A DNA stretch of 64,000 nucleotides from Sva-07 sp963728195 (GCA_963728195.1 CAVSIX010000006.1:1-64000); one strand, 5' to 3'; positions 23,880-32,070 are shown, counted from the stretch's first letter. Notes: generated by a model from the sequence alone, not told the origin. A program made the numbers and translations.

Positions 23880-24719
23880 ATGGACGACATGAAGGTGTGG
23901 TTCATCACCGGAGCCAGTCGAGGGATGGGGACCCATTTCGCGAGAGCGGCGCTCGAAGCCGGGCACGCAGTGGTGGCGACTGGCCGCCGAACCACTGACG
24001 TCGCGAATGAAGTTCCCGCTTCTGACCGCCTGCTCGTCGCTGCGCTCGACGTGACGAGCCAGGACGACGCGGACGCAGCGGTCGCTGCTGGTGTCGAACG
24101 GTTTGGGCGCATCGACGTGGTGGTCAACAGCGCCGGGGCGTCGTTCAAGGGCTACTTCGAGGAGATGTCGCCACGCCAGGTCGAACAGCAACTGGCCGTG
24201 AATCTCGTTGGTCCGATGAACGTGACACGGTCCGTGTTGCCGGTGATGCGGCTGCAGCGGTCGGGTCATCTGATTGCGATCTCGTCGGGCGCCGCGCTGA
24301 TGGGGTTCGAATACTCGTCGGTGTATGCGGCGTCGAAGGCAGGATTGCAGGGTTGGATGGGCGCCTTGGCCCAAGAGGTGGAGCCGTACGGCATCCACAC
24401 GACGATCGTGAACCCTGGCTTCTTCCGCACTGGGCTCGCCAGCCCCGAGTCGTTGGTGTGGCCCGAGTTGTCGATCGACGACTACGCCCGACGGAGTGAG
24501 GCACGGCGCGAGTGGTGGTCGGCGCAGGACGGGCAACAGGCGGGTGATCCAGCCAAGCTGGCTGCCGCTCTGATTGCACTCGCGGACGCGGACCCGCCTC
24601 CTCGGCGGTTCATCGCTGGTGCTGACGTCATCGCATTGGCACAGCAGAAGATTGAATTGCTCCGACAGGACATCGAGTCATATCGCACTCTCTCCGAGTC
24701 CCTGATCTTCGACGAGTAG
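23880..24719 (+). CDS. Short-chain dehydrogenase/reductase
   Basis: This 279-residue classical SDR oxidoreductase is NAD(P)-dependent. The cofactor loop is TGASRGMG (10-17), the NSAG motif is at 83-86, and the catalytic set is Ser135/136, Tyr149 and Lys153 (YAASK). The C-terminal extension of about 60 residues resembles the SDR subgroup acting on retinol-like or steroid-like substrates. ATG 23880 follows GAGGAG. Substrate unknown. Confidence 0.93.
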   Translation: MDDMKVWFITGASRGMGTHFARAALEAGHAVVATGRRTTDVANEVPASDRLLVAALDVTSQDDADAAVAAGVERFGRIDVVVNSAGASFKGYFEEMSPRQVEQQLAVNLVGPMNVTRSVLPVMRLQRSGHLIAISSGAALMGFEYSSVYAASKAGLQGWMGALAQEVEPYGIHTTIVNPGFFRTGLASPESLVWPELSIDDYARRSEARREWWSAQDGQQAGDPAKLAAALIALADADPPPRRFIAGADVIALAQQKIELLRQDIESYRTLSESLIFDE

Positions 24720-24911
24720 ACGGTGCTCATTGAGTCACATCCGATCGGCCGGACGGCTCGTTGGCCCACGCGACCGTCACGTCCGACAGACCTATACCGA
24801 AACCCGGCGATTCACTCCGATGCGAATATCGGGTGCTCGAGCTGGGCCGCAGCGCAGCGCTGGCGTGACTGTCGGGTTGGTGATTCTGGGTGTGGGAACT
24901 GTGCGGCTTCG

Positions 24912-25244
24912 TCAGGTTCCGGCGAGGCCGAGGAACACCACGAGCGCTCGCGACAGCCTGATCATGTCGTCGTCGCTCAACTGTCCCACGCGCTCTCCGA
25001 GCTTGGAGCGGGGGATGGTGGTGATCTTGTCGACCATCAGCCGACTGGACTCTCGGATGCCGGTGTTCTCGTCGGCCTCGACGAGCAATCGGACCAGCGG
25101 TGCGTCGGTCGGATCAGTGGTGAACGCACAGACGGTCACCGAAGTGGTGGCATCGAAGCGGTCGTCTTGGATGATGACGACGGGTCGGGGCTTGCCGACG
25201 TAGCCGCTGCCCGCTGAGGCCGTCCAGATCTCGCCTCGATTCAC
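24912..25244 (-). CDS. mazF: MazF/PemK-family mRNA interferase toxin
   Basis: This 110-residue endoribonuclease toxin starts MNRGEIWTASAG, the classic MazF N-terminus, followed by GKPRPVVIIQDD and the SRLMVDKITTI segment. It cleaves RNA at short motifs. It overlaps the upstream antitoxin gene by 4 bp. It looks intact, in contrast to the decayed toxins 3-7 kb away. Confidence 0.93.
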   Translation of the reverse strand: MNRGEIWTASAGSGYVGKPRPVVIIQDDRFDATTSVTVCAFTTDPTDAPLVRLLVEADENTGIRESSRLMVDKITTIPRSKLGERVGQLSDDDMIRLSRALVVFLGLAGT

Positions 25245-25459
25245 TCGTCGTCAGCCAGCGCATCGATGAAGGCCTGGTCGTCGGCTTCGTGTCGACTCGA
25301 CGCGACAGCGAGCGACTGTTGGTGGGCCTGCTGGGCGAACTGTGGGGATCGGACGTCGGGGACCCAGATCTGGATCGGCCGGAGCCCTTGTTCGCGGAGT
25401 CGCTGGCGGTGGGCGCGTACACGAATGGCGGTGGGTGACGAGGACTGTCGACGAACCAT
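25241..25459 (-). CDS. mazE: MazE-family (DUF3018-like) antitoxin
   Basis: This 72-residue antitoxin has an N-terminal DNA-binding part VRAHRQRLREQGLRPIQIWVPD and an acidic C-terminal toxin-binding tail QAFIDALADDE. A close relative of its tail (HRQSLAVASSRHE) is found as a gene fragment at 31895. A perfect palindrome lies 9 bp upstream of its start and is the probable autoregulatory operator. Confidence 0.9.
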   Translation of the reverse strand: MVRRQSSSPTAIRVRAHRQRLREQGLRPIQIWVPDVRSPQFAQQAHQQSLAVASSRHEADDQAFIDALADDE

Positions 25460-25467
25460 GCGGCCAT

Positions 25468-25479
25468 GTTACATGTAAC
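25468..25479. promoter_or_regulatory. Palindromic operator of mazEF
   Basis: GTTACATGTAAC is a perfect 12-bp palindrome immediately upstream of the mazE start, where a MazE-MazF complex would bind to repress its promoter. Its A+T content stands out locally. Confidence 0.6.
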
Positions 25480-25729
25480 GAAACCCGCGGCGTTGCTTTG
25501 TGTCCGGCGGACCTCGCAATTCTGTTGCACTGCAGTCGGGCCGCGATGCGGCGGCGACCGCTGGCTCCAGGTCGTGATTCTGCGTGACGAAGTGTGCGGC
25601 CGCCGTGCAGATCCGCCCGCTACCTCAGGTTGTGGCGCCGGGCCGAAGTTGCGGCACGAAGATTGTCCGGTTCGCTGCAACCGAAATGTGTCTTGTTGCG
25701 TGTGTGATGGTGTGGTCTCGGAGGTTGTA

Positions 25730-26251
25730 TTGAGTTCCAGGGTCGAGAATCAGGAAGACGATCGACTCGGGCTGGACGCGATCGTTGAGGCGGAGTACAC
25801 GTCGATGCTGGCGATCGGGGTGGCATTGCTGCGTGATCCCGACGACGCCGCCGAGTTGGCCCAAGAGACGATGCTTCGCCTTCGGGGGCACTGGGCGGAG
25901 GTCGCCGACTTCGATCGCCCCGGGGCATGGTGCCGGCGTGTTGCGTTGAACCTGGCAACCGACATGTTGCGCGACCGGCAACGGCGGCGACGTCTGGCCG
26001 ATCGCCTGGCCATGGCGGCCGCCGCAGATCCCGGCAACTCGTCGACCCAGCGGTATTGGGACGAGCGGTTCTGGGCCCATGTGGCCAACTTGTCAGAGCG
26101 GCCACGTAACGCCGTGGTGCTGCACTACGTGCACGACCTGTCAGTCGTGGAGATCGCTGACACCCTGGACGCGCCGGTCGGCACGATCAAGTCAGACCTG
26201 TCGCGGGCCCGAACGCAGTTGCGGTCGATGATGGAACAGGAGACGCCGTGA
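25730..26251 (+). CDS. ECF sigma factor
   Basis: This 173-residue sigma-70 family factor has region 2 (DPDDAAELAQETMLRLRGHW) and region 4 (VEIADTLDAPVGTIKSDLSRARTQL). TTG 25730 was chosen because GGAGG lies 5 nt upstream; the longer frame upstream is not protein-like. The stop overlaps the GTG of the following membrane protein. It is the second ECF/membrane-protein pair within 6 kb and belongs to a different subgroup from the first. Confidence 0.9.
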   Translation: MSSRVENQEDDRLGLDAIVEAEYTSMLAIGVALLRDPDDAAELAQETMLRLRGHWAEVADFDRPGAWCRRVALNLATDMLRDRQRRRRLADRLAMAAAADPGNSSTQRYWDERFWAHVANLSERPRNAVVLHYVHDLSVVEIADTLDAPVGTIKSDLSRARTQLRSMMEQETP

Positions 26252-27756
26252 CCGACGACTTCGAAGAACGTGCACACGCTGCTGGGCGACGCGTCAACGA
26301 CCAAGCAGCCGCACTCGCCGACCACAGCCGCGACCGGCATCCGGCATCGGTGACGTCGGCACGGTCGAGTTGGTTGGCTCTCGCAGCTGCGTTGCTGGTG
26401 GTGGCCGGAACAGCGTCGCTCGTGCTTGTGGCCTCCAACCGCGATGCGCAAGCTCCGGCAAACACCGCATCAACGACCAACACCAGCCCACCGCCCAACG
26501 CCGGCACCTCGACTCCCGAGAGCACCACGGCGTCCGCGGACGCCACAACGACGATCACGCCCTCACCGGGGGCGGTGCCCGAGGACTTGCCGCTCGTGGC
26601 GTTCGAGGAAAGCGCCTGCCAGGCCCAGAGCATCGAATGGACGGAACCTGACGGACCATTCATCTGGAAGGCGTTCGCTCGCGGTATCGCCGAGGGTGCA
26701 CCAGTTCAAGTGATCGCGGATCCGTCCGAGGGCGCGGCCGGACCGTTCGCCGTTGTTCTGCGCGACTACGCACCCACCCGCACCGCCGGCACCGCAGAGG
26801 CCACAGAAATCGAGGGGAATCAGGTTTTCGTCAGCGTCTACGACGCACTGGACGGTTCCGGTGACATCGGCAACGGCGAGGCCGTCTGGAACCTGCCTGA
26901 TGGATCGCAGGGCTACCTCCGTTCCCGCGGCCTGGACCGCGCCGACATCGAATCGATCGTCGCCAACCTCCGCCCACGGCCATCCGATCATCCGATTGCC
27001 GGCTTCGACTACGACACCAGCGAAACGCAGCCCGCACGGCTCGCCCTCGTCGCCGAGGAGACCACCGACGCCCTGCCGTCATCGCGTTACTCGATCACCT
27101 GTCGCGCCACGAACGGCCTCGACGTCCGCGTCGCAGTCATCGCCGACCAAGGCGTCGCTCCCTACGCCCTCGCGATCGACCGGCATCGTCCTGCGTGGAT
27201 TGTTCGAGCCGATGGGGCCGTCTACATCGGCGGAATCGAAGCCCGTAACGCCCACGGCTCCCCGGACCCGCCAGCAGACGCGCTCACCACAATTTCTCCC
27301 GAACGATGGCAGCAACTCCGAAAGCAACCGGATTCGGGACCCCACACTCAAGCTGGCGGCGAAACGACGGCATCCTCGCAACCTGCTGACGCATCCGTTT
27401 CCCCACCGCCGCCTCGAACATTCATCGACGAGCAAGGCCTGCGATGTGTGGAGTACGAAACGTCGACGGCGAACAGAGCGGCCAGCGGCGTCTGCTTCGA
27501 CGACTCACACGACGACTTGGGTATCCGGACGGTGGAAGCCGGGGATCACTATCCGAAGGCGACGATCATCGGTGGAACCGACAACGCCGATGCGGTTCGC
27601 GTCGTCATCGCGAGCGTCAGCAACGAACAAGCTGTCAGCTTGACCGTCGTGGAGGGATGGCCGGAGCGGATCTTCGCCGTAGACCTTCCCGCCGGTGACG
27701 TCGAAATTCGACTGGAAGCCGCCGATGGACGTGTCTTGTCATCGACCTGGGCGTAG
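26248..27756 (+). CDS. Membrane-anchored exported protein paired with an ECF sigma factor
   Basis: The 502-residue protein has a short cytosolic start, a membrane helix at about 42-62, a Thr/Pro/Ser-rich linker (65-105) and an extracytoplasmic region with no recognised domain. That region contains an internal repeat-like arrangement: two halves each with RPRPSDHPIAGF-type and CVEYETS-type segments. GTG 26248 overlaps the sigma factor stop. It may be the regulator of that sigma factor; no anti-sigma motif is visible. The first 40 residues show no zinc-binding motif. Confidence 0.7.
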   Translation: MTDDFEERAHAAGRRVNDQAAALADHSRDRHPASVTSARSSWLALAAALLVVAGTASLVLVASNRDAQAPANTASTTNTSPPPNAGTSTPESTTASADATTTITPSPGAVPEDLPLVAFEESACQAQSIEWTEPDGPFIWKAFARGIAEGAPVQVIADPSEGAAGPFAVVLRDYAPTRTAGTAEATEIEGNQVFVSVYDALDGSGDIGNGEAVWNLPDGSQGYLRSRGLDRADIESIVANLRPRPSDHPIAGFDYDTSETQPARLALVAEETTDALPSSRYSITCRATNGLDVRVAVIADQGVAPYALAIDRHRPAWIVRADGAVYIGGIEARNAHGSPDPPADALTTISPERWQQLRKQPDSGPHTQAGGETTASSQPADASVSPPPPRTFIDEQGLRCVEYETSTANRAASGVCFDDSHDDLGIRTVEAGDHYPKATIIGGTDNADAVRVVIASVSNEQAVSLTVVEGWPERIFAVDLPAGDVEIRLEAADGRVLSSTWA

Positions 27757-27811
27757 CACGGGCAGGACGTCATTTCCTGAAGAGACTTCATCCCCCAAGG
27801 ACTGCACCAAC

Positions 27812-27872
27812 GTGAAAGTGCCGTGCTCGGCTTGGTTGCACCGGTGAAAGTGCAGCGCCCGGCTTGTGCCTG
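27812..27872 (+). repeat. Imperfect tandem repeat in an intergenic remnant
   Basis: GTGAAAGTGCCGTGCTCGGC (27812-27831) recurs as GTGAAAGTGCAGCGCCCGGC (27844-27863), a 32-bp period. It lies in the 250-bp gap 27757-28006, which otherwise holds nothing recognisable. It marks the start of the degraded gene region. Confidence 0.4.
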
Positions 27873-28006
27873 TGCGGTGCACCCTGCCCGATCTGGATCG
27901 GATTATCTTGTGCGGCTTCTGAGCGGTTCTTCCAGTCTCGCATGACGACTCGCCCACAGTGCCGGAGATGTCGCCGCGGTGATCACTCATTCGTGCGACA
28001 GGGCCT

Positions 28007-28453
28007 CTACGGGTACTTGAACGTGGTGCAGGCCAGCACGGATCCCCCGACGAGCTTCGAGCAGAGTTCGTAGCTGCCAGCCGCAACGTCGCCGAGGTCG
28101 AACGTGTCTGTCGCACCGGAAAGCTCACCCATCGGGACGGCCACCTCCGTCTCCTCGTCGGACTACGGAAAGAACTGTCCGATTGCGCCGTCGTCATTTG
28201 CCGTGACGAACATGCCGACTGGCTCTGCCACGCCGACCGGGGCAAGCGTTGCCACCATCGACCGAGTCTCATCGACGGACGAGTAGTCCACGACGAGTAA
28301 TCCGTCGATCAGCTCCGATGGAACCTCCAATGCTGGCGATCCACCGGCATCGGTTGTCGAAGGCAACGCCTCCCCTTGGCCACCGTCTCCAGAACCGCAT
28401 GCCGCAGTCAGGAGCAGAGCGACGATCAGGGCTGTGATTCTCCCCATGCCCAA
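28007..28453 (-). pseudogene. Lipoprotein gene interrupted by an in-frame TAG
   Basis: From ATG 28453 the frame encodes a lipoprotein signal (LIVALLLTAACGSG, lipobox cysteine at 19) and reaches TAG at 28163-28165 after 96 codons. The same frame then stays open for 51 more codons to TAG 28007-28009. The second part reads as a coherent strand-rich C-terminus (LGDVAAGSYELCSKLVGG, ending TTFKYP). A single substitution has therefore split a 148-residue lipoprotein, unless the stop is read through or is an error. The family is not recognised. Confidence 0.65.
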
Positions 28454-28464
28454 CGGACGGTAGC

Positions 28465-28676
28465 CGCCGAGACTTCGCCTGCGCCGTCGGCTGCGCTACA
28501 CCTATGAGTCCGAGGGCGGCGGCTACCCGGAGTGGACTCTGTACAGCGAAGTGCGATTGTTGATCGATCGACGCAACGTCGAGTACCAGAGACAGGGACT
28601 CAGACCGGCGCCGGGTGCGGCGCCAAGCGATGCGGCCGTGGTTGCCAGCACCACGTCGTGGCTCGGCGATGTCTGA
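28465..28676 (+). pseudogene. 5'-truncated gene fragment
   Basis: The frame just after a TAG runs RLRLRRRLRYTYESEGGGYP, then EWTLYSEVRLLIDRRNVEYQ and ends at TGA 28674-28676. No ATG, GTG or TTG lies in the first 29 codons, so the coherent sequence looks like the C-terminal end of a gene whose beginning was lost. Family not recognised. Confidence 0.4.
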
Positions 28677-28709
28677 CCTTGCCGACGGCCGAGCGGGTAC
28701 AGTTTCGAG

Positions 28710-28895
28710 ATGGACGTCGATCGGATCTGGTCAGCCGCTGAACTCGAGGCGCTGACCCCCGACGAACGCGCTGCGACCATTCGAGCCGGATTCGTTACTG
28801 ACCCCGACGACGTCCCGGCCGCGCTCGTCGACCGGGCCCGGCAGAAGGTTGATGCACGCATCGCCGCCACCGAGGATCGCCACACCCGCCAGTGA
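28710..28895 (+). CDS. Small acidic protein, putative antitoxin of a two-gene module
   Basis: This 61-residue product has the pattern IWSAAELEALTPDERAATIR then VTDPDDVPAALVDRARQKVD. Similar short proteins often precede small toxin genes in Actinomycetota. The stop overlaps the GTG of the next gene, as in toxin-antitoxin modules. No DNA-binding motif is obvious. The toxin-antitoxin role is an inference from arrangement. Confidence 0.6.
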   Translation: MDVDRIWSAAELEALTPDERAATIRAGFVTDPDDVPAALVDRARQKVDARIAATEDRHTRQ

Positions 28896-29200
28896 CCCGG
28901 CGCACGGTTCGCGTCGACCAGCAGTTCTTCATCGAACTCGACGCTCAGCTCGGCGAGACACGCGGACCCAACGGAGAGCCGTCAGCGAGCGACTTCCTGT
29001 TGATCGAACTTCCGACGATCGCCGAAACGTTCGGCGAACGCTTCGATGAGCTGCTCCGCCTCTACCCCGAGCGAGACGACTATCGGTACCTCGTCACCGG
29101 CGGCCGCCTCGTCTACGCAGTCGTCGTCGTCGGACAACTGATCAACGAAGACACCATCTCGCTGTTCGGCATCGAGATCGACCTGCACGGACCTCGATAG
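28892..29200 (+). CDS. Putative RelE/ParE-like toxin of a two-gene module
   Basis: This 102-residue product contains a RelE/ParE-like end: DYRYLVTGGRLVYAVVVVGQ followed by DTISLFGIEIDL, resembling the strand pair in which ParE-type toxins carry their Arg/Tyr residues. GTG 28892 overlaps the upstream stop by 4 bp. It appears intact. Alternative: an unrelated small protein pair, since the family match is by pattern only. Confidence 0.55.
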   Translation: MTRRTVRVDQQFFIELDAQLGETRGPNGEPSASDFLLIELPTIAETFGERFDELLRLYPERDDYRYLVTGGRLVYAVVVVGQLINEDTISLFGIEIDLHGPR

Positions 29201-29308
29201 CTGCCCGATAATCACCTGCCGGAACTCGTCCTGAGGCGCCACAGATCCGGCGATATGCGCCCGTGAATCGCCACAGTTCACCGAACCGCATCTTGATATC
29301 GTGATGTC

Positions 29309-29518
29309 ATGGCAAAGCAGACGACTGTCCGGTTGCCGGACGACCTCGCCGACGAGGCGGAGGCCGTTGCCCGAGTCCGAGGCGACAGCGTCAACCAGCT
29401 CATCATCGACGCACTCGCCGCCGAGATCCAGCGCATCCGCTCCGACGACGACTTCATCGCACGGGCTAAGAAGCTGCTCGAGCGCGACCGGGAGATCCTC
29501 GACCGCCTTGCGAAGTGA
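29309..29518 (+). CDS. Ribbon-helix-helix antitoxin (CopG-like), toxin partner broken
   Basis: This 69-residue protein begins AKQTTVRLPDDLADEAEAVA, a standard ribbon-helix-helix, followed by a helical toxin-neutralising tail. The stop overlaps the GTG of a Doc-family toxin gene that is frameshifted. It is thus an orphan antitoxin. The ATG at 29309 is preceded by a GATATC palindrome at 29295-29300 that could be part of its operator. Confidence 0.88.
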   Translation: MAKQTTVRLPDDLADEAEAVARVRGDSVNQLIIDALAAEIQRIRSDDDFIARAKKLLERDREILDRLAK

Positions 29519-29790
29519 CCCGCTGTCTCAGCCTCGCTGAGTTCTGGTACCTCGCCGAGCACGTCACCGACATCAACGCAGCAACGCTCATCAGCCAGTG
29601 GCGCTCAGCTCGTCGACTCCGCACTGCACGCGCCGCACGCCGGCTTCGGTGACACCGACGTCTACCCCGACGTGTACGACAAGGCCGCAAGTGCTTGCAT
29701 GTCGGATTGCGTGGAATCACCCGTTGCCCGACGGCAACAAGCGAGCAGTCGCTCTGGGGCGGTGATGATCACCACGCGATCGAACAGCTC
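29515..29790 (+). pseudogene. doc: Doc/Fic-family toxin, multiply frameshifted
   Basis: GTG 29515 starts in frame with LSLAEFWYLAEHVTDINAAT, typical of actinobacterial Doc toxins. The coherent protein then jumps frame near 29603 (AQLVDSALHAPHAGFGD, DVYPDVYDKAA), again near 29690 (VLACRIAWNHPLPDGNKRAV, with the HxFxDGNKR active site) and again near 29752. At least three single-base indels separate the pieces, so no functional toxin can be made. The neighbouring antitoxin is intact. Confidence 0.85.
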
Positions 29791-29820
29791 AGCCGGTAGG
29801 TCCACACCGGGACCGATTTC

Positions 29821-29970
29821 CTATGTCCAACCGAGCAGGTAGATGATCCAGATCACCACGATGATTCCGGCGTAGATCAGCGGGAGCGCTGACGTCCTTC
29901 CGTTCTTGTCCGGTCGGAAGTTGCACCAAACGCCGATCACGATGGCGAGAACGCTGACGAGGATCAGCAC
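29821..29970 (-). CDS. Small two-helix membrane protein
   Basis: A 49-residue frame from GTG 29970 encodes VLILVSVLAIVIGVWCNF, a short polar hinge RPDKNGRTS and a second helix LIYAGIIVVIWIIYLLG. An in-frame stop lies 16 codons upstream and no ATG is available, so the N-terminus may have been lost when the nearby ISL3 element or its remnant arrived. Function unknown. Confidence 0.5.
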   Translation of the reverse strand: MLILVSVLAIVIGVWCNFRPDKNGRTSALPLIYAGIIVVIWIIYLLGWT

Positions 29971-30132
29971 ACCCTGAGCCAGTTCGCGACAACACTGCGT
30001 GCAGCGTCATTGGTGACGGAACCAGCTGCGCCACGAACTCCACCCGTCGCTGCGCCGACTCCGCCAGTTGCCGCAGTCGCTAGGGCGCTGGAGCAGCACC
30101 GACGACCCCACCCCGCCATGACATCCCCAAGC

Positions 30133-31170
30133 TCAGCTACCCGACAGAACACCACAGTCCGCAGTCGCCCGCTCGCTGAAAGCGAACGAACAGTACGGAC
30201 CCCCCAGCCACTCAACACTGCGGCCAACAGAAGTCAGCGATGGCTCGACGGCACTCGAATCCGTATCGATACGAGCATCACAACCCGAAAAGTAGAGCGG
30301 GTCGTCCTTGCGGCCTCGATGCCCGAGCGTCTGGTTCTGCACCCTCCGCCGGACGGCGTCGCAGCAGCGGTTCGCGACGCGCACGACGTGGAACGCGTCA
30401 GCAACTCGGACGGCGTGATCGAGATGCGGCGACAGCCCAGCACGGAACGACTGGGCAAGATCGGTGGCCACAACTTCGATCCCAGCAAGCCAGTCAGGAT
30501 CGGCGTTCGCTGTCCATTTGCGCAGGTCAACGGCTGCGTTGCCTTCGACCATGTCGATCACCCGTCGGGCTTCGAGGTCAACGAGACCGGTCGCGTAGAT
30601 CGTGTGGTGATCCCGGTTCGCTCGCAAGAACGACGTTTCATCCACACCCAACTGACGCACCGCCCCGACCCGGTTGGGGTCGTCGACGAGCGGGGTGCCG
30701 TGCTCGACCACGGCGTTCATGATCGTTTCCCAACACACCCCGAACTCGTCCGCGACCTGCGACACGGGACGAGCGAGTTCACCCACTCGTCGGCATGCTT
30801 CAGCACCGGTCCGGCGGGTCAATACGACTTGAGCGTCGAGGAACTCGAGTGGTTCGGTCCACGTCCGCGCCGCACACAGCGGCTCGCGGCATCGCCAGCG
30901 ACGCTTCCAAATTCGCAGTCGTGTCGACCGGCCGAAACACTCGAGATCGCGGACGTCGACCCACATCCGATCCTGTGACTCAGCCCGACATCCACAGCGC
31001 ACACACCACGCTCGAGGCTCGGTCGTCTCGACCTCGATGGTCACCTCACCATCGGCCTCGAACACGCCCGTGACGCGCACGCCGGCGAGTCCAAGCATCG
31101 CCTCGGCCAGGCCACTACCGTCAACCATCGCAGGGATCTCCTCAGAGTTGAAGTCGTAGAACAACTCCAA
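30133..31170 (-). pseudogene. ISL3-family transposase, C-terminus lost
   Basis: The frame encodes an ISL3-type transposase: an N-terminal zinc-ribbon region (Cys56, Cys59, Cys61, Cys94, Cys99), a helix-turn-helix around QVADEFGVCWETIMNAV, and the DDE nuclease with Asp177 (LGVDETSF) and Asp237 (VATDLAQSF). Similarity stops after GHRGRKDDPLY (residue 293). The next 52 residues are translated flanking DNA. The catalytic glutamate and about 100 C-terminal residues are missing, so the enzyme is dead. Confidence 0.88.
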
Positions 31171-31243
31171 CGATGGCGGGATCCCTGCACCCGATCGCGG
31201 ACCCTCACACCAAGCTCTCTCCCCACTTCAACGAGAAGAGCCC
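30291..31243 (-). mobile_element. Truncated ISL3-family insertion sequence
   Basis: The left end is the ISL3-type terminal repeat on the minus strand, starting GGGCTCTTCTCGTTGAAGTG at about 31243. The transposase starts 70 bp inside. The right end and its terminal repeat are absent; IS sequence stops near 30291. The insertion lies among decayed toxin-antitoxin genes. Confidence 0.8.
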
Positions 31244-31351
31244 GATAATCGCTGCAAAGAATGCTCCGACGAGCAATGCAACACCGGCGAAGTGTTTGAG
31301 GTCCGACGGTCGGTTGGGTAGCGCATAATCACGCTCGTCAGGCGGGTGCAT
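31205..31351 (-). CDS. Small membrane protein whose C-terminus is encoded by the IS end
   Basis: ATG 31351 opens a 48-residue frame with HFAGVALLVGAFFAAIIGLF as a membrane helix. The last ~11 residues (LFSLKWGESLV) come from the ISL3 terminal repeat. The original gene was therefore cut by the insertion and now ends inside the element. Whether the short product is made is unknown. Confidence 0.45.
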   Translation of the reverse strand: MHPPDERDYALPNRPSDLKHFAGVALLVGAFFAAIIGLFSLKWGESLV

Positions 31352-31415
31352 CAGCGGGCAGGGTGAGATGCAGAAAGGTGGGCGGGACCTCCGTCCGACC
31401 TGGGGCGGCGATGTG

Positions 31416-31650
31416 TCAGATGACTTCGACGCTGATGCGATTGGCGTGGGCCGCAAGAGCCTCGATGTCGGCTCGGTCTCCGGTGAGGACCGTGCCTCCT
31501 GGTTCGGCGATCGCGACGACGAGTGCATCGACGGCGGAGCCGGTGCGAGCGAGTCTGCGGAGCTCGGCGGCCCGGCGGGCGACGTCCACGCTGACGGTGG
31601 ATTCGATGATGCACGTCTTCAGGAAGCGGTTTCGTCACCTCGTAGCGCCC
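31416..31650 (-). pseudogene. PIN-domain (VapC-like) toxin fragment
   Basis: The minus-strand frame ending at TGA 31416-31418 reads RRAAELRRLARTGSAVDALV, VAIAEPGGTVLTGDRADIEA and ends ISVEVI. This is the C-terminal half of a VapC-type PIN ribonuclease, including the conserved D-A and TGD acidic residues. An in-frame TGA and no start codon lie just upstream, so the N-terminal half is gone. No VapB antitoxin is seen. Confidence 0.75.
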
Positions 31651-31734
31651 TCATACCCCAAGGTCCGTCTGCGGCACAGGTCAACCTCCGTGATCGGCGG
31701 TTCCAGCAATCAGGCGGCTGGTAGGTTCGCCCGT

Positions 31735-31893
31735 ATGAGCAATTCGGGAAATTTCCGAGTGCAAAGCGCCGCGGCCCGCGAGGCGGGCACCGGGGGAGCG
31801 AGCCAGCAACCAGATGGCAGCGACAAGCGGGTCGCCATCATCGGAGTGGCTCTACTCGCGGTGGGGGTCGCCGCGCTGATCCTTCTGTTCTGA
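31735..31893 (+). CDS. Small single-helix membrane protein
   Basis: ATG 31735 gives 52 residues: a polar N-terminal half (MSNSGNFRVQSAAAREAG) and a C-terminal helix RVAIIGVALLAVGVAALILL. No family is recognised. Complete as it stands, with an unremarkable upstream region. Confidence 0.5.
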   Translation: MSNSGNFRVQSAAAREAGTGGASQQPDGSDKRVAIIGVALLAVGVAALILLF

Positions 31894-31894
31894 A

Positions 31895-31970
31895 GCCCGC
31901 GCGCATCGCCAGTCCCTCGCCGTCGCGTCGAGTCGGCACGAACCCGAGGACCGGGACGTCAGCGAACTCC
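31895..31970 (+). pseudogene. MazE-like antitoxin fragment
   Basis: The frame starting at 31895 reads ARAHRQSLAVASSRHEPEDR then DVSELLESD. It closely resembles the C-terminal half of the intact MazE at 25241-25459 (AHQQSLAVASSRHEADDQ). It has no start and its frame ends in unrelated sequence at TGA 32003. It is a leftover of a second mazEF module. Confidence 0.7.
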
Positions 31971-31983
31971 TCGAATCGGACTC

Positions 31984-32070
31984 TGGATCGACACCACCCA
32001 CATGACCGTGGACGCCACCGTCCAACACATGCTCGACCACCACGACGAGGCGATCTTCGACATCACCTGA
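31984..32070 (+). pseudogene. C-terminal fragment of a P-loop kinase-like gene
   Basis: The frame reads WIDTTHMTVDATVQHMLDHH, then DEAIFDIT and a stop at 32068-32070. The W/L-I-D-T-(N/H)-x-T-x-x-x-x-V pattern is typical of the last residues of small P-loop kinase or phosphotransferase proteins. No upstream part is present. Confidence 0.4.

Noticed and set aside
28163..28165. TAG read as pyrrolysine
   Set aside because: No pyl genes in view and pyrrolysine is very unlikely in this lineage; decay or error is simpler.
29514..29644. Short in-frame doc start as a functional small toxin
   Set aside because: The active-site motif lies in another frame, so the first-frame product lacks the catalytic site.
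30010..30978. 322-residue plus-strand frame opposite the transposase
   Set aside because: Shadow of the ISL3 transposase.
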